Assembly: GCF_000233455.1 (NCBI RefSeq)
Contig: NZ_JH376428.1
Coordinates: forward strand, 183,714 to 247,713
Direction: 5' to 3'
Length of the DNA stretch: 64,000 bases
Source: [Clostridium] citroniae WAL-17108
GTDB taxonomy: Bacteria; Bacillota; Clostridia; Lachnospirales; Lachnospiraceae
The notes beneath the pieces are model-generated. The model was not told the DNA's origin and made no database searches. It was given only the letters and a program-made list of their open reading frames with translations. Positions 34,343 through 43,786 of the stretch are shown here, in pieces; within the stretch, counting starts at the first letter, position 1; every line of letters begins with the position of its first letter. The translations under genes were made by a program, and so were the position numbers.

Positions 34343-34619
34343 CTACCTTAATTATAGGTAATGTAAAGATCAATATGTCTTATCCCCCGCCTCATTGGAT
34401 TAATCGATTATATTTTACTTATGGAAACTTCACCAAGTTTGAATTAATGGGCTTAAAGACCAGCCTGGATAGGCTTCCAAATATAAAATTGAGGTCGCTT
34501 ACGCCAAAGGAAATTGGGGGATAAAGGCTCTGAGGCTCTAAAACCATTGGTTTTACTGTGTTTAAGCCGATTCTAGTCATACAAAGTGACACTACCTTAT
34601 TATATGAAGAGGGGTCAAT
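34343..34619 (+). other. Intergenic stretch with a long-range stem
   Basis: TTATCCCCC (34379-34387) and GGGGGATAA (34516-34524) are exact complements 130 nt apart on the leader between lipoprotein and permease genes. A 49-codon frame (34375-34524) lacks a ribosome site. It may down-regulate permease expression or stabilise the binding-protein mRNA. Confidence 0.4.
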
Positions 34620-35513
34620 ATGAAAACATTTTCCGAAAAAGAAAAAAAAGGTATCCGCTTAGGCTTGCTGTTTATTTCTCCATGGTTGATAGGTGTAATA
34701 AGTTTTACGCTTATCCCTTTATTTTTAGCAATCGGTATTAGTCTTACCGACTATAGTTTTTTATCAGACTGTAAATTTGTTGGACTGGAAAACTATATAA
34801 CTATGTTTACAAAAGATCCGCTAATATGGAAATCATTAGGAATTACATTTTTATATGCCATTATAGCGGTTCCATGTCAAATGATATTTGGGTTTTTATT
34901 AGCAAATTTACTTAATCAAAAATTAAAGGGTATTGTGGTTTTTAGGACACTTTTTTATGCGCCATGTTTGATTGTTGTAGTATCTTCTACATTGCTTTGG
35001 AAACAAATGCTTGAAACTGATTTTGGGGTTATAAACTACATGCTTCGCATAATTGGCATTGATAAAATATCCTGGTTATCCAAGACTGGAACCATTATTG
35101 CAAGTACAGTGTTTATCAGTTTATGGCAATCTGGAAAAATGATGATCATTAATCTCTCCGGGCTACAGGCTATTCCAACCGCATATTATGAAGCAGCTGA
35201 TATTGATGGCGGCAGTAAGTGGCACCAATTAATTCATATTACACTTCCTATGATGACTCCAGTTTTATACATGAACTTGCTGATAGGACTAATTGGAGCA
35301 TTTAAGACATTTACACAAATCAAGATCTTGACAGATGGCGGACCTAGTAATGCAAGTTTGGTTTATATGTTATATATCTATAAAAATGCATTTGTAAACT
35401 TTAAACTTGGATATGCAAACGCAATGTCCATTCTACTCTTTGTAATCGTAGGAATATTAACCATCATAGTATTTTGTTCCTCTAAAAAGTGGGTTTATTA
35501 TGGGAGTGAGTAA
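34620..35513 (+). CDS. ABC sugar permease, MalF-type
   Basis: 297 residues, six to seven membrane helices (LLFISPWLIGVISFTLIPLF first). Carries the EAA loop AADIDGGSKWHQLIHITLPMM that contacts the ATPase. Inner membrane half-transporter, paired with the MalG-type permease that starts 4 bp after its stop. GAGGGG ribosome site. Confidence 0.95.
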   Translation: MKTFSEKEKKGIRLGLLFISPWLIGVISFTLIPLFLAIGISLTDYSFLSDCKFVGLENYITMFTKDPLIWKSLGITFLYAIIAVPCQMIFGFLLANLLNQKLKGIVVFRTLFYAPCLIVVVSSTLLWKQMLETDFGVINYMLRIIGIDKISWLSKTGTIIASTVFISLWQSGKMMIINLSGLQAIPTAYYEAADIDGGSKWHQLIHITLPMMTPVLYMNLLIGLIGAFKTFTQIKILTDGGPSNASLVYMLYIYKNAFVNFKLGYANAMSILLFVIVGILTIIVFCSSKKWVYYGSE

Positions 35514-35516
35514 AGT

Positions 35517-36362
35517 ATGAAAAAATTTCATTATGGTAAATCAGCAAGAAAAATAGGATGTTATAGCGTTCTGACAGCTTTATCCTGTATATTTTTGTTT
35601 CCATTATATTGGTTTTTTTTAAATTCGTTTAAAACCTATGAACAACTATTTCAGTTTCCTCCCAAATTTTGGGTATGGCCATTTAGGTTTGCTAACTATT
35701 CAGAAGCTTTTGATTATCCTGCATTTGGATTTGGACAGATGTTGAAAAACTCAACTTTTATAACATTACTGTCAGTTTTAGGAGCTGTACTATCTTCCTC
35801 AGTTGTTGCTTTTGGTTTTTCAAGGTTAAAATGGAGAGGCCGGGATCAGGTTTTCATGTTGGTAATACTTACAATGATCATTCCAACGGAAATAGTTCTT
35901 ACCCCACTTTATTTAATTTATAGTAAAGTAGGTTTATTAGATACTTGGATCCCTGTTATTGCACCCTTTTTCTTCGCCAAACCGTTTTATACATTTATGA
36001 TCCGACAAAGCATGATGGGAATTCCTGTGGAAATGGATGAATCAGCAATTATTGACGGATGTAATGTATGGCAGAGATTATTTTATGTAATCGTTCCTCA
36101 GGCAAAACCTGCATTATTGGCTGTTACCATAATGGCGATGCAAGACCAGTGGAATAATTATTTGGAACCTCTTATTTATATTAGTTCCAATTCAAAGCAA
36201 ACTATATCTGTTGGGCTTTCATTCTTCAGTGGTATGAATAATACTGAGTGGAATTTAGTATTCGCAGCAGCAGTGATTGTAGCGCTTCCCATTTTAATTG
36301 TATTTATTTTTTTCCAGAAATACTTCATACAAGGGGTTGTAGTATCTGGCGTTAAAGGATAA
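35517..36362 (+). CDS. ABC sugar permease, MalG-type
   Basis: 281 residues, six membrane helices, EAA loop ESAIIDGCNVWQRLFYVIVPQAKPAL. Last residues (FFQKYFIQGVVVSGVKG) are the standard MalG-family ending. Third gene of the importer. Confidence 0.95.
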   Translation: MKKFHYGKSARKIGCYSVLTALSCIFLFPLYWFFLNSFKTYEQLFQFPPKFWVWPFRFANYSEAFDYPAFGFGQMLKNSTFITLLSVLGAVLSSSVVAFGFSRLKWRGRDQVFMLVILTMIIPTEIVLTPLYLIYSKVGLLDTWIPVIAPFFFAKPFYTFMIRQSMMGIPVEMDESAIIDGCNVWQRLFYVIVPQAKPALLAVTIMAMQDQWNNYLEPLIYISSNSKQTISVGLSFFSGMNNTEWNLVFAAAVIVALPILIVFIFFQKYFIQGVVVSGVKG

Positions 36363-36427
36363 ACCCGCTTACTGGGACAAAGACACAAAATAATGTTTAA
36401 GTAAATAGTGACATCAGGAGATAGAAA

Positions 36428-37297
36428 ATGAAATTACATTTTTATGGTACCGGAGCATCAGAAGGCGTTCCAGCCTTGTTTTGTGAATGCAAATATTGTA
36501 AACAGATCAGAAAAATGGGTGGAAAAAATTATAGAATGAGAACTTGTGTGCAACTAGACAATGATGTTTTAATTGATTTCTCAATGGACGGATATGCACA
36601 AACGTTATTTCGCAATCTAGATCTAACTGCTATCTCTCATTTACTGATTACACATTCTCACGATGACCACCTTTATCCTTTAGCTATTACACAGGTGATT
36701 CCTCCCAAAGCTTTTTATGACAGAGAACGGGTTTTAAACGTATATGGTAATGACAAATCAATACATAAAATTTCTGATATAATAGCCTGTTCAGTCAATT
36801 CTCAAGCAGAGATTGAAAAAATCATGAACAACAACTATTTAGGTATAGATAATTATCTAAAACTAAATTTGCTTACTATGTATGAGGAGTTCTATATAGG
36901 AAAATATAAAGTATTACCCTTGCCAGCCAATCATGACAAAAAAGAATTATGCATGATTTATATTATACAAGATAAAGAAAAAACTTTACTTTATGGTCAT
37001 GACAGTAGTATGTTCCAAGAAAACACATGGAAAGAACTAAAACGTTATAAATTTGATTGTGTAGTTCTTGACTGTACCATGGTTGAGGAAACAGGAATAT
37101 TTGATGGACATATGGGTTTGCCAGATAATATAAAGGTTTATCAGAGAATGATCGAAGAAGGAATGGCTTCTGAGAATACAAAATTCATCTCAACCCATTT
37201 TTATCACGGCTTTAATCCCGTACACGAAAGAATTACTCCGATTTTTAAAAAAGAAGGATTCATCGCTGCTTACGATGGAATGGAAATTATATTTTAG
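36428..37297 (+). CDS. PhnP-like metallo-beta-lactamase phosphodiesterase
   Basis: 289 residues. The HSHDDHLY motif (metal site) and the N-terminal CECKYCKQIRK cluster (second, structural zinc) are the PhnP pattern; later HD-type metal ligands are HDSSMF and STHFYHGFNP. PhnP enzymes cleave cyclic ribose phosphodiesters. Here it is co-transcribed with an ABC importer and a PHP phosphatase, so the substrate may be a phosphorylated or cyclic-phosphate sugar. Ribosome site AGGAG. Confidence 0.85.
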   Translation: MKLHFYGTGASEGVPALFCECKYCKQIRKMGGKNYRMRTCVQLDNDVLIDFSMDGYAQTLFRNLDLTAISHLLITHSHDDHLYPLAITQVIPPKAFYDRERVLNVYGNDKSIHKISDIIACSVNSQAEIEKIMNNNYLGIDNYLKLNLLTMYEEFYIGKYKVLPLPANHDKKELCMIYIIQDKEKTLLYGHDSSMFQENTWKELKRYKFDCVVLDCTMVEETGIFDGHMGLPDNIKVYQRMIEEGMASENTKFISTHFYHGFNPVHERITPIFKKEGFIAAYDGMEIIF

Positions 37298-37327
37298 CTA
37301 AATCAATAATTGATATCAGGAGATCAT

Positions 37328-38110
37328 ATGATTGCAAATTATCATACACACACCTGGCGTTGTATGCATGCGTCAGGCACAGAAAGAGAGTATATAGAAA
37401 AGGCAATTGAAGGCGGCCTGAAAATCCTTGGATTTTCTGACCATGCTCCTATGCCATATCCTGCCGGATATATAAGTAATGTAAAAATGAGGCTAAACCA
37501 ACTTGAGGATTATGTAGATACAATTCTAAAATTGAAATATGAATATAGATATGACATAGATATTCACCTTGGCTTAGAAGCGGAGTATTATCCCAAGTAT
37601 TTTAATTCTTTTCTTAAAATAACAAGCCAATATCCAATAGAGTATTTTTTACTCGCCCAGCATTATCTTGGAAATGAAATCGGTGAATTTTTTAGCGGTA
37701 ATCCGACCAATAATCCAGAGCATTTAATAAGATATTGTAATCAATCAATAGAAGCATTAGAAACTGGATGTTTTACTTATTTTGCACATCCAGATATCAT
37801 AAATTTCACCGGAAATGAAAAATTATATGAAGACCGGATGAATCAATTATGCCGTAGTGCAAAAAGGTTAAATATACCATTGGAAATAAACTTCTTAGGC
37901 ATTTGGGATAAAAGGAATTATCCAAATTTAAATTTTTGGAAAATTGCTGGAACAGTAGGTAATACAGTTATTTTTGGCTCTGACGCACATCAACCAGAAA
38001 AGGTATGGAATCCAGACGCACTTTCCATCGCAAAGAAAATGGTACATACATATAATTTGGAATTGATAGATACAGTAAACTTCCGAATTCCCCAAATGAT
38101 TTTAACGTAA
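37328..38110 (+). CDS. PHP-domain phosphoesterase (HisJ-like)
   Basis: 260 residues from ATG 37328 (AGGAG 5 nt before; the earlier ATG at 37310 has none). PHP signature: NYHTHTWRC (HxH), GFSDHAP, LGLEAEYYP, LLAQHYLG, YFAHPDI and FGSDAHQP supply the trinuclear metal ligands. Closest to HisJ histidinol-phosphatase and related sugar-phosphate phosphatases. In this operon it likely removes phosphate after the PhnP-like enzyme opens a phosphodiester. Confidence 0.88.
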   Translation: MIANYHTHTWRCMHASGTEREYIEKAIEGGLKILGFSDHAPMPYPAGYISNVKMRLNQLEDYVDTILKLKYEYRYDIDIHLGLEAEYYPKYFNSFLKITSQYPIEYFLLAQHYLGNEIGEFFSGNPTNNPEHLIRYCNQSIEALETGCFTYFAHPDIINFTGNEKLYEDRMNQLCRSAKRLNIPLEINFLGIWDKRNYPNLNFWKIAGTVGNTVIFGSDAHQPEKVWNPDALSIAKKMVHTYNLELIDTVNFRIPQMILT

Positions 38111-38193
38111 CTATCTTACATATCCAAAAAATTATGTCGCAGAGAATTAGATTTATTTTCTGCGATTTTTATAAATAAAGATTGGAGAAATAT

Positions 38194-38901
38194 ATGGATA
38201 ATATCATTGAATATTTTATATCTTGGGGACTATCTGAATTTGAAATCAACTCACTGCTGAAGATATTCCTATCCTCTATATGCGGTGGTCTCATAGGTTT
38301 GGAAAGAGAAATAAAAGGAAGACCAGCAGGATTAAAAACCTTTTCGTTAGTATGCCTTGGTGCAACACTCATAATGATCACAAATGACTATATATGTCAT
38401 TATACAAATCACGAATCAGGTGATTTAGCGAGAATGCCTGCCCAAGTAGTTAGCGGTATAGGCTTTCTAGGTGCTGGTTCTATTATGGTAACAGGCAATA
38501 ATCAAGTAAGGGGGCTTACAACAGCGGCAGCTCTATGGGTAACCGCAGCTTTAGGAATTGCAATCGGATGCGGCTTTTATTTCGGCGGTATTGCTGGATT
38601 ACTTATAATTTATGTTACCTCTACTGCCTACTGCATTTGTGATAAAAAAATTATGGAGAAATCTAGAAACATGACAATTTGTATCGAAGGCGAAAGCGAG
38701 GAATTTATGCTGAACCTATTCAGTTTTTTTGATAAATATAATATTAAAGTCAAATCCCTCCAGCGGAAATCAGAAAACAAATGGTACGCAACCGATGTCT
38801 GTGCCATAATAGAGATTCAGTTTACTAAACGCATATTACATAAAGTGGTAATAGAAGAAATCAAACAGATTAAAGGCTCAAGATATGTCGATGAATTCTG
38901 A
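38194..38901 (+). CDS. MgtC/SapB-family membrane protein
   Basis: 235 residues from ATG 38194 with GGAG 7 nt upstream. MgtC core: SSICGGLIGLEREIKGRPAG, GIGFLGAGSIM, GLTTAAALWVTAALGIAIG, with four to five membrane helices and a soluble ACT-like C-terminal domain. MgtC proteins adapt cells to low magnesium or phosphate stress, consistent with the neighbouring phosphoester genes. A terminator follows. Confidence 0.9.
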   Translation: MDNIIEYFISWGLSEFEINSLLKIFLSSICGGLIGLEREIKGRPAGLKTFSLVCLGATLIMITNDYICHYTNHESGDLARMPAQVVSGIGFLGAGSIMVTGNNQVRGLTTAAALWVTAALGIAIGCGFYFGGIAGLLIIYVTSTAYCICDKKIMEKSRNMTICIEGESEEFMLNLFSFFDKYNIKVKSLQRKSENKWYATDVCAIIEIQFTKRILHKVVIEEIKQIKGSRYVDEF

Positions 38902-38919
38902 ATAGAAAAAATACCTTCA

Positions 38920-38953
38920 AAAGACCAGCCAAGGAACTGGTCCTTTGTTTTTT
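38920..38953 (+). terminator. Terminator after mgtC-like gene
   Basis: AAAGACCAG (38920-38928) and CTGGTCCTTT (38937-38946), then TTTTTT. Confidence 0.8.
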
Positions 38954-38958
38954 GACCC

Positions 38959-39144
38959 CTACATTTCAATCACTCCCATCTCCCTCAATATCAACACAGC
39001 ATCCATTATACCTGTCCAGTATACCAATAATACCCTTTCTATATTCATATCGTCACGTTCTGCAAGCAAATTATCAACTATTTCTCTTATATCCGGATTC
39101 AATTCTAATGAATCATAGATCTTTTCCAGAGTAAGAGTTGTCTC
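38959..39144 (-). pseudogene. 5'-truncated hypothetical gene
   Basis: A clear frame of about 61 codons ending at 38959 (LEKIYDSLELNPDIREIVDN, then VLLVYWTGIMDAVLILREMG) is blocked by TAA just upstream and has no start codon with a ribosome site, so it looks like the tail of a broken gene at the right edge of the cargo cassette. Confidence 0.5.
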
Positions 39145-39296
39145 TTACATCTTAAGATATTCTTCTGGTTACTTATGAGTTCCATAGGATATTATAAAGA
39201 AATAAAAAACAGGAACTAAGCCGCTTTGGCCTAGCCCCTATTCTTATAAAATCGAATTATTCATAATAAAGACATTCTATTATCCACACTCTATCA

Positions 39297-40709
39297 TTAG
39301 TTCAAACTGGCAATCTGCTCTATCGGAACTATATTGGTAATAATAGGACATGACCTTGAACTATACCTCTCTTGCTGTTGAATTGTCTGAGAACTTTTTA
39401 TTATATCAATCATTTCCTTATATGAGTTAACACCATATAGTTCTTTTAACTTATTACAGTGTCTCTTTGATTTGAATTTCTGGAATTCTGAAAATGCAGT
39501 TTTATTATACATATAACAATAAGAATGCCAAATATTATGATATCCATATATATCATTATTCAAATCAGATGTTAGTTGATGAAGCAGAATATCCGCATAA
39601 CTAATACTCTCTTTTGTAATAAGTGGTCGATACTCTCTTTTAGATATTAATTCACCAGGAAATGATATCCATTTGGGATCATTGTTCAATCTATTATATT
39701 CTTCTAATTGTTCAAAATAATAATTAAAACATGTAATAGGTTGCGTGTTTGTCTGCTTACTAACACAATTTATATTTAAAAAATAAGTATTTGCCACAAG
39801 TTCGTAAATTATTTTATATTTCTTATAATGGTATAATATTGAAATCGTACAAAGTATTATTTCCCACAGATGGAAATAAAAATATTCTGTATCTGAATAA
39901 TGGTCGTACATAATAACTTCATTATAATATCTTTCCCAAAGTTCAGTAATAACTTCAGATATATCTATTTCTTTAATTATTATACAAATAATAAAATCCA
40001 CATACATATCTCTAAGAGGCTTCATCTCTTCTATTTTCAATAGGATCATCTGTGGATCCACACATTCATCCAATTTATATTTTAGGACTAATTCTAAATA
40101 TTTGTCTACATAATCCGAGACCAAATGACAAAGCTTTGTTCTGCCTTCTGTCGCATATAATTGCTTTATTATATCTTTCAATGGATACAAATTATCTCTT
40201 ACGGTTTCATTAAGCCAACTGGGCATTTTCCCCAACTCTGGTTTACTTAGAAGTGGCTTATCGTAAATACGCCGCAACAATTTTTCATATTCGGATTCAA
40301 AAGTATTATCATCCGACAAATCAAAATATAGTAGTCTTTTTATATATGCAGGCATATATGGTAAACCATCACTATTCTTTTGAAATATGACTGGAAGAAA
40401 TTTCTCTTGATTTGTTTTTCCATATACTTCTGAGGATATTATTGCGGTTTCATCTCCCACTCCTCCTTTTCTTCCGTCTGCTTTTTCAGCATACATTTTA
40501 TCACATATTAATAAAACACGATCAACGTTAGCGTCTGTGACACACTGCTCCATAAAGGCATATTTGTCCTGTCCCTCTCTTAAATCCCACCGATCTAATA
40601 TAACATCAACTCCGTGACTTACTAATCTCTCTGCTAATAGAACAACTCTATTTATATGCTCTTCATTCGTCCATGAATATGAAATAAATACTTTTGGAGT
40701 CTTTTCCAT
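39297..40709 (-). CDS. SEFIR-domain protein (candidate anti-phage effector)
   Basis: About 470 residues. N-terminal SEFIR/TIR-like domain (about 5-150): KVFISYSWTNEEH, LVSHGVDVILDRWDLREGQD, VDRVLLICDKMYAEKADGR, and SSEVYGKTNQEKFLPV. Bacterial SEFIR proteins include an NAD-depleting anti-phage defence effector. The long helical C-terminal part (residues 150-470) would be the sensor or oligomerisation half. It stands alone between the sugar cassette and phage-type genes, in an AT-rich stretch. Start is ATG 40709, or GTG at 40721. Confidence 0.85.
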   Translation of the reverse strand: MEKTPKVFISYSWTNEEHINRVVLLAERLVSHGVDVILDRWDLREGQDKYAFMEQCVTDANVDRVLLICDKMYAEKADGRKGGVGDETAIISSEVYGKTNQEKFLPVIFQKNSDGLPYMPAYIKRLLYFDLSDDNTFESEYEKLLRRIYDKPLLSKPELGKMPSWLNETVRDNLYPLKDIIKQLYATEGRTKLCHLVSDYVDKYLELVLKYKLDECVDPQMILLKIEEMKPLRDMYVDFIICIIIKEIDISEVITELWERYYNEVIMYDHYSDTEYFYFHLWEIILCTISILYHYKKYKIIYELVANTYFLNINCVSKQTNTQPITCFNYYFEQLEEYNRLNNDPKWISFPGELISKREYRPLITKESISYADILLHQLTSDLNNDIYGYHNIWHSYCYMYNKTAFSEFQKFKSKRHCNKLKELYGVNSYKEMIDIIKSSQTIQQQERYSSRSCPIITNIVPIEQIASLN

Positions 40710-40809
40710 ATTTGTTTCCACAGTAGCATCACCCCATATAATTTTAATTAAACCTATTATAGCCTAGATTATCACTTCAATCAATCTATACCTTAACTAT
40801 TTACGATTT

Positions 40810-41010
40810 TCAAAAAAGGAACTCCATTCTCATATAAATATTTAAAAAATAAAGGAATCCGCATATTCCAGGTTCCTTCATTACTCGCTTACTATTCTGC
40901 TCTTCTTCCACAAACTCTACAATATCTTGAATCTCACATCCAATTATCCTGCATAGCTTATCAGCTGTGGAAAGAGGCAGAGGAACATATCTTAAATAAG
41001 GTCTATTGGT
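40810..41010 (-). pseudogene. XRE-regulator remnant
   Basis: Frame reads LPLSTADKLCRIIGCEIQDIV then EFVEEEQNSKRV, the C-terminal half of a Cro/C1-type HTH protein. No start codon; the frame is blocked at 41013. Confidence 0.5.
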
Positions 41011-41183
41011 TCAAAGCAATTATCCTTCCCATCTTACAAGACTTTACCGAGCGAGCATCTTCTCCATTTGAAATAAAGCAGGATCATGGGATTGTTATTG
41101 CGGTATCCTTACGTAACAGTAACGATATTGAAATCATTGGCAACTCCCCCTTATATAAATTTGCTCTTTCTTTAGCTGAATGA
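40900..41183 (+). pseudogene. 3' fragment of an unknown gene
   Basis: Plus-strand frame ending at TGA 41183 reads LNKVYWFKAIILPILQDFTE and IEIIGNSPLYKFALSLAE; no start codon with a ribosome site. It overlaps the XRE remnant on the other strand, so the two pieces were probably joined by a deletion. Confidence 0.35.
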
Positions 41184-41262
41184 ATATTATATAAAAAGCC
41201 CCAAATTTACCTTGATAAAAAATAAGACATACCAGATAATCACTATCCGATATGCCTTAATA

Positions 41263-42522
41263 TTAACTAACCATCTCAGTATTCCATCTCATCATTGCCT
41301 CATATACCTTATAAGGAACCTTATTCCTGTTCCTTCTGGCAAATCTATCAATAAGCTCCTTTCGATGTAAAAGCAGTGCTTTCTCCGCCTCATCCCGGCT
41401 GTCAAATAAGCCTATCGCTTTTGTCTTACCAAGAATATATATTGAAGCATCATATTTCCCACTTGCACTATTTTGACTGATATTCGTTTCAATTCCCCTA
41501 CGCTGGAATATTGTATTTGCATAGTGTGTTACCAATGAACACGTGTTAGGGCTATATACATTGTTCCCCTGTACCAGAATATCCTTATCTAAATCGAATT
41601 TCCTTCCTTCAATGATATTTTCCCGATACCACTCTCTGAAATTTGCAAAGTTCCACCATTCCTCACTTACTCTGCAATTCTTGTAATACGGCTTTATTTT
41701 ATGAGTAACCTCACTATAACACCTCTGCATCATATTAGCCCATTTGCGATAGGCTTCTGACTGTCTATCACAATCACCGCACCCCAAGTAGCCAATGCCA
41801 AAGAAGGATTTTTTCATATGTGACGGCTCCCACCCATCTGGCCTGTAATCAATGCCGTTCATGGTATCAAGTATATATGCCTCTGAATCATCTCCTGTTT
41901 CCTCATAATGTCTGCTGACAGCATCATATTGATATTGGTTTAATGGATAAATGTGCCTGTAATATGTATCATTCTTATTATCTCCTTTATGCCAGCAGCA
42001 GATATTATTTGAAATATCATAATTTACGGTAAATTCCTTTACTACCAATTTCCATGCTTCTATTACCTGTTTCTTCCAAACCCAATTTCTTCCATCAAAC
42101 ACATTCCTGTTTAACTGGTAGCATATTTCACCATCTTTATTGATCTTCTTTCTTGTGAGGAAGTACTTACCATTATAGAATGACACAGCCCTACCATAAT
42201 TAGAAATCCAGGAATCCTTGTGGTCTAACAATTGCACAAATACCTCATCTTCTGCAATCGGTTCAATCCCGGACTGTTCCATAGCAAGTATGTAAGATGG
42301 ATAGATTTCCTTATAATGGATCTGAATCTTCATTGAGTCATCTGCCATGAACTTCCTAATATTAGATTCTCTTCGTTTTTGTCTTATGTGGGCATTATAG
42401 CAATCCTTACATATATCGGATTGCCTCCACATCCCTTTATTGACTCTTCCCTTTATTCGGTTTAACGGTACTTGTTTCCCGCACTTTTTACATAGTTTTG
42501 TTTCGTTATTACTTTGATTCAT
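41263..42522 (-). CDS. Phage-type DNA-binding/homing-endonuclease-like protein
   Basis: 419 residues. N-terminal zinc ribbon (CKKCGK ... CKDCYN), a NUMOD4-like segment (WISNYGRAVSFYNGKYF), and a C-terminal module YRKWANMMQRCYSE ... WWNFANFREWYREN ... LDKDILVQGNNVYSPNTC seen in phage proteins with AP2/HNH-type DNA binding. I see no complete HNH, so its nuclease activity is uncertain. It probably binds specific DNA sites. Confidence 0.72.
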   Translation of the reverse strand: MNQSNNETKLCKKCGKQVPLNRIKGRVNKGMWRQSDICKDCYNAHIRQKRRESNIRKFMADDSMKIQIHYKEIYPSYILAMEQSGIEPIAEDEVFVQLLDHKDSWISNYGRAVSFYNGKYFLTRKKINKDGEICYQLNRNVFDGRNWVWKKQVIEAWKLVVKEFTVNYDISNNICCWHKGDNKNDTYYRHIYPLNQYQYDAVSRHYEETGDDSEAYILDTMNGIDYRPDGWEPSHMKKSFFGIGYLGCGDCDRQSEAYRKWANMMQRCYSEVTHKIKPYYKNCRVSEEWWNFANFREWYRENIIEGRKFDLDKDILVQGNNVYSPNTCSLVTHYANTIFQRRGIETNISQNSASGKYDASIYILGKTKAIGLFDSRDEAEKALLLHRKELIDRFARRNRNKVPYKVYEAMMRWNTEMVS

Positions 42523-42922
42523 TATATCTTTTCAATTTCCTTTCAATTTCTTCTAATAAATTGCCTGGGCAGTCTTTTGAGCATTAAAATAAGACAGCAT
42601 GATTTCTCATACTGCCTTTCAATTAGGATTTATTAATCCACGTATAGGGGATCAGGCCCCATTGAGAATTTTCACTTTCTATTGTTGTTGGAAAAATAGA
42701 CAAATCCCTTTTATTGGAATTTTGTTTAGTTCTGAATGAACCTGACAAATAGAACTCCACAATTTAGGGGAACGAAATTCAGTTTACCATCTCACACCCA
42801 ATTGGGTTTGAATCTGATACACATTACCTATCTAAACTTATAGGATTTTTTCTGCGGAATTATGCGTAGAATTACGCGATAGATTTATTCCTGAATTTCT
42901 GATACTGGCTTTCTTTTATTTC
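42523..42922. other. Gene-free stretch
   Basis: No convincing gene. One GGGG-6 nt-CCCC hairpin (42646-42660) only. Confidence 0.4.
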
Positions 42923-43048
42923 CTATAGGTGGGAAATCCCACTTATCTTTTCTTCAATCAACTTATTCGTATTCACAATGTATTCTGCTGTTTCATCATA
43001 ACTGCCCTTGAATATAGGCACTCCATCATGGATGATTGAATATTTCAT
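42923..43048 (-). CDS. Small hypothetical protein, 41 residues
   Basis: Frame from ATG 43048 (TGATG overlap with a short upstream frame) to TAG 42923. Reads MKYSIIHDGVPIFKGSYDE; unknown, and may be a fragment of a phage-type protein. Confidence 0.4.
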   Translation of the reverse strand: MKYSIIHDGVPIFKGSYDETAEYIVNTNKLIEEKISGISHL

Positions 43049-43141
43049 CAGTTCCGTGAATCCTTTATCATTGTTACAATCATCTTCTTTTCCTCTGCAT
43101 TCTTAATGTCTATTATATTTCATACGCTCCTTCATCATTTT

Positions 43142-43441
43142 TTAATCTGCCTGGGAATCCTCTACATTGTACAATGCTCTTTCTAATTCTGTCCCTATGA
43201 CTGTCTTAACCTTTATATGCGGAGGAACCTCTACTTCCTCTCGCGTTTTTGGATCATATCTTATATATGCGCCCTTATATTTCGGTTCCATGGTGAACAC
43301 TTTATGAATATGGAACCGCTCACCATCACACAATGTTTCTGTCAATACCTCTCCAAATGCTTTCATGAATTTATAGGTTGCTTTTTTAGTCAGTCCGGAC
43401 TTATGTGCAATCCTTGTTACGATATCTTCTTTTCCTGCCAT
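43142..43441 (-). CDS. HU/IHF-family DNA-binding protein
   Basis: 99 residues from ATG 43441 (TAATG overlap with the gene before). MAGKEDIVTRIAHKSGLTKK is the HU helix pair; IRYDPKTREEVEVPPHIKVK is the DNA-binding beta arm region. Architectural DNA-bending protein, as used by phages for replication or recombination. It is more acidic and diverged than host HU. Confidence 0.85.
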   Translation of the reverse strand: MAGKEDIVTRIAHKSGLTKKATYKFMKAFGEVLTETLCDGERFHIHKVFTMEPKYKGAYIRYDPKTREEVEVPPHIKVKTVIGTELERALYNVEDSQAD

Positions 43442-43767
43442 TAATTTAATCTTCCTCTCTTTGGACACCATATTGGGCTTGTTACTGGTGGATGATCCAC
43501 GCCAACATATCCCATATCATTTTCCCTGTCCTCATGGTCACAGTAGTAATTCTTATTCATATAATCCATACACTTTAAAAATTCACACTCATTGCAATAC
43601 GGCACTTTATTTGCCTTAGTTAAGTCCTCCTCTATATCATCTAAGCAGATGCCTAAATGCTTGTTAACTACACGCCCCAACTCGTCAATATTCATTTCTC
43701 CATACAGGCATGATAATCTTGTCATGTTTTCATCATTAATAACCGCTACCCTGTCTTTTAATTCCAT
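43441..43767 (-). CDS. Cysteine-rich hypothetical protein, 108 residues
   Basis: Zinc-type residues CNECEFLKC, YCDH and a C-terminal SPIWCPKRG (a pattern common in Clostridia phage proteins). Probably folds around one metal. Coupled to the HU-like gene downstream. Function unknown. Confidence 0.65.
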   Translation of the reverse strand: MELKDRVAVINDENMTRLSCLYGEMNIDELGRVVNKHLGICLDDIEEDLTKANKVPYCNECEFLKCMDYMNKNYYCDHEDRENDMGYVGVDHPPVTSPIWCPKRGRLN

Positions 43768-43786
43768 ATGTATTTTCCTCCTGATA

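Noticed and set aside
34375..34524. Real 49-codon gene between lipoprotein and permease
   Set aside because: No ribosome site, and its ends coincide with complementary sequence, so structure explains it better.
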